From: Desulfuromonadales bacterium
Lineage (GTDB): Bacteria > Desulfobacterota > Desulfuromonadia > Desulfuromonadales > UBA2294
Direction: 5' to 3'
Assembly: GCA_014859615.1 (NCBI GenBank)
Contig: JACUTX010000145.1
Location: 1-6,640 of the forward strand
Length of the DNA: 6,640 bases
This document shows, in pieces, positions 5,922 to 6,640 of this stretch. The number at the start of each line of letters is the position of its first letter. Position 1 is the first letter of the stretch. A program made the position numbers and the translations under genes. The notes under the pieces are model-generated. The model saw only the letters and a list, made by a program, of their open reading frames with translations. It was not told the DNA's origin and did no database searches.

Positions 5922-6640
5922 ATGCGACCTTTTGTCTTGACATCGCTTCTGGTTCGAATATTTTCTGTCGGGCTGATTCTTATCCTCTGTGCCTGTCTGC
6001 CGCTGCAAAAGCCGCAGACCGACTTTCAACCTGCCATGATTGTCTGGTCCGGAACGGTTGAGATCGATGGCGATACGATTTTTGCACCTGCGACGGAGCT
6101 GATTATTCTCCCTGGCACCGAGGTGGTTTTTCTTCCCGCCGATCCTGCCCGTGACACCTTGCAGCGCCATCCCAATTTCATCGGTTACGAGCTGATTATT
6201 CAAGGGCGGGTAACGGCAGTCGGGACAGCCGATCGACCGATTATCTTTCGCTCATCAGACCTTGCATCCGGTGCCGGAAGCTGGGGAGGGATCAATCTGG
6301 TCGAAAGCCCTGATGCCAGATTTGAATTCTGTCAATTTATGCAAGCCGACAGTGCGGTGCACGGTCAAAAGTCAAAGATTACGGTTGAAAACTCTCTTTT
6401 TGCTAGAAATCGGGTCGGCGTCCGTTTTTACGATAGCGAAATCCTGATCGAAAATAACCTTTTTCACAACAATCAAACCGCTATCCGCTTTCATTTCGGC
6501 GCTCCGGTTATCTGTCTGAATATCATCCGCAATAATGAGCAAGGTCTGTTTGTCACATCATACCCGCGTGATTACCTGATCGAGAACAACACCTTTGAAC
6601 AGAATCGGTACGGGAACGTTATTCTCGGCGAAGAGGTTCC
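5922..6640 (+). CDS. Right-handed beta-helix lipoprotein, 3' partial
   Basis: The frame is open from ATG 5922 to the window edge, giving 239 residues so far. The N-terminus has Arg2 and Arg12, a hydrophobic core VGLILILCAC and a lipobox-like LCAC at 22-25, so lipid attachment at C25 is likely; Cys at position -2 is unusual. Residues about 42-127 follow a pattern often seen at the start of surface beta-helix proteins: GTVEIDGDTIF, LIILPGTEVVF, ELIIQGRVTAVGTADRPIIF and SWGGINL. Then come coils of 21-23 residues at about 131-151, 152-172, 173-193, 194-215 and 216-238, with N-rich turns such as ENSLFARN, ENNLFHNN and ENNTFEQN, as in NosD/pectate-lyase-like beta-helices. The substrate and role are unknown. 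No Shine-Dalgarno sequence precedes 5922. The same frame is open back to an ATG at 5868, but that start would give an unusually long signal-peptide n-region. Confidence 0.8.
   Translation, partial: MRPFVLTSLLVRIFSVGLILILCACLPLQKPQTDFQPAMIVWSGTVEIDGDTIFAPATELIILPGTEVVFLPADPARDTLQRHPNFIGYELIIQGRVTAVGTADRPIIFRSSDLASGAGSWGGINLVESPDARFEFCQFMQADSAVHGQKSKITVENSLFARNRVGVRFYDSEILIENNLFHNNQTAIRFHFGAPVICLNIIRNNEQGLFVTSYPRDYLIENNTFEQNRYGNVILGEEV

Overview
The window is a tightly packed, single-strand (+) block of bacterial chromosome. It carries the classic proteobacterial queuosine/Sec cluster queA-tgt-yajC-secD-secF, followed by a membrane-anchored TPR protein and the start of a beta-helix lipoprotein. 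Gene order, protein sizes and the delta-type SecD (about 530 residues, separate from SecF) suggest a Gram-negative bacterium, probably of the Desulfuromonas/Geobacter/Pelobacter kind. That placement is inferred from general resemblance, not from a search. Nothing in the window looks mobile: no IS, tRNA, CRISPR or attachment site was seen.

Layout. Positions 1-78 hold the last 25 codons of a small membrane protein resembling the DUF2065/YjeT family. An 83-base gap follows, with no convincing promoter or terminator. queA (162-1196) and tgt (1221-2339) encode two enzymes of tRNA queuosine synthesis and lie 24 bases apart. yajC (2384-2722), secD (2767-4365) and secF (4375-5298) encode the SecDF-YajC part of the Sec export machinery. 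A TPR gene (5295-5867) overlaps the secF stop by ATGA and is therefore probably translated together with secF. A perfect 12-bp hairpin with a pyrimidine-rich tail (5880-5919) looks like the end of the operon. From 5922 to the window edge an open frame encodes a probable outer-membrane or periplasm-facing lipoprotein built of right-handed beta-helix coils; its 3' end is outside the window.

How the genes work together. Tgt inserts preQ1 at position 34 of GUN-anticodon tRNAs and QueA converts it to epoxyqueuosine, so those two act in sequence. SecD and SecF use the proton gradient to help pull secreted proteins across the inner membrane, with YajC as a small partner. The TPR protein has one N-terminal membrane helix and a predicted periplasmic TPR domain, which puts it on the side where SecDF works; a role as a Sec accessory factor is a reasonable hypothesis. 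Ribosome binding sites are strong from yajC onward but weak for queA and tgt, consistent with different expression levels within one transcript.

No clearly new biological system is visible. The points most worth a second look are the secF-coupled TPR gene, the A/T hairpin at its start, the terminator hairpin that also lies inside a possible longer reading frame of the next gene, and the beta-helix lipoprotein itself.
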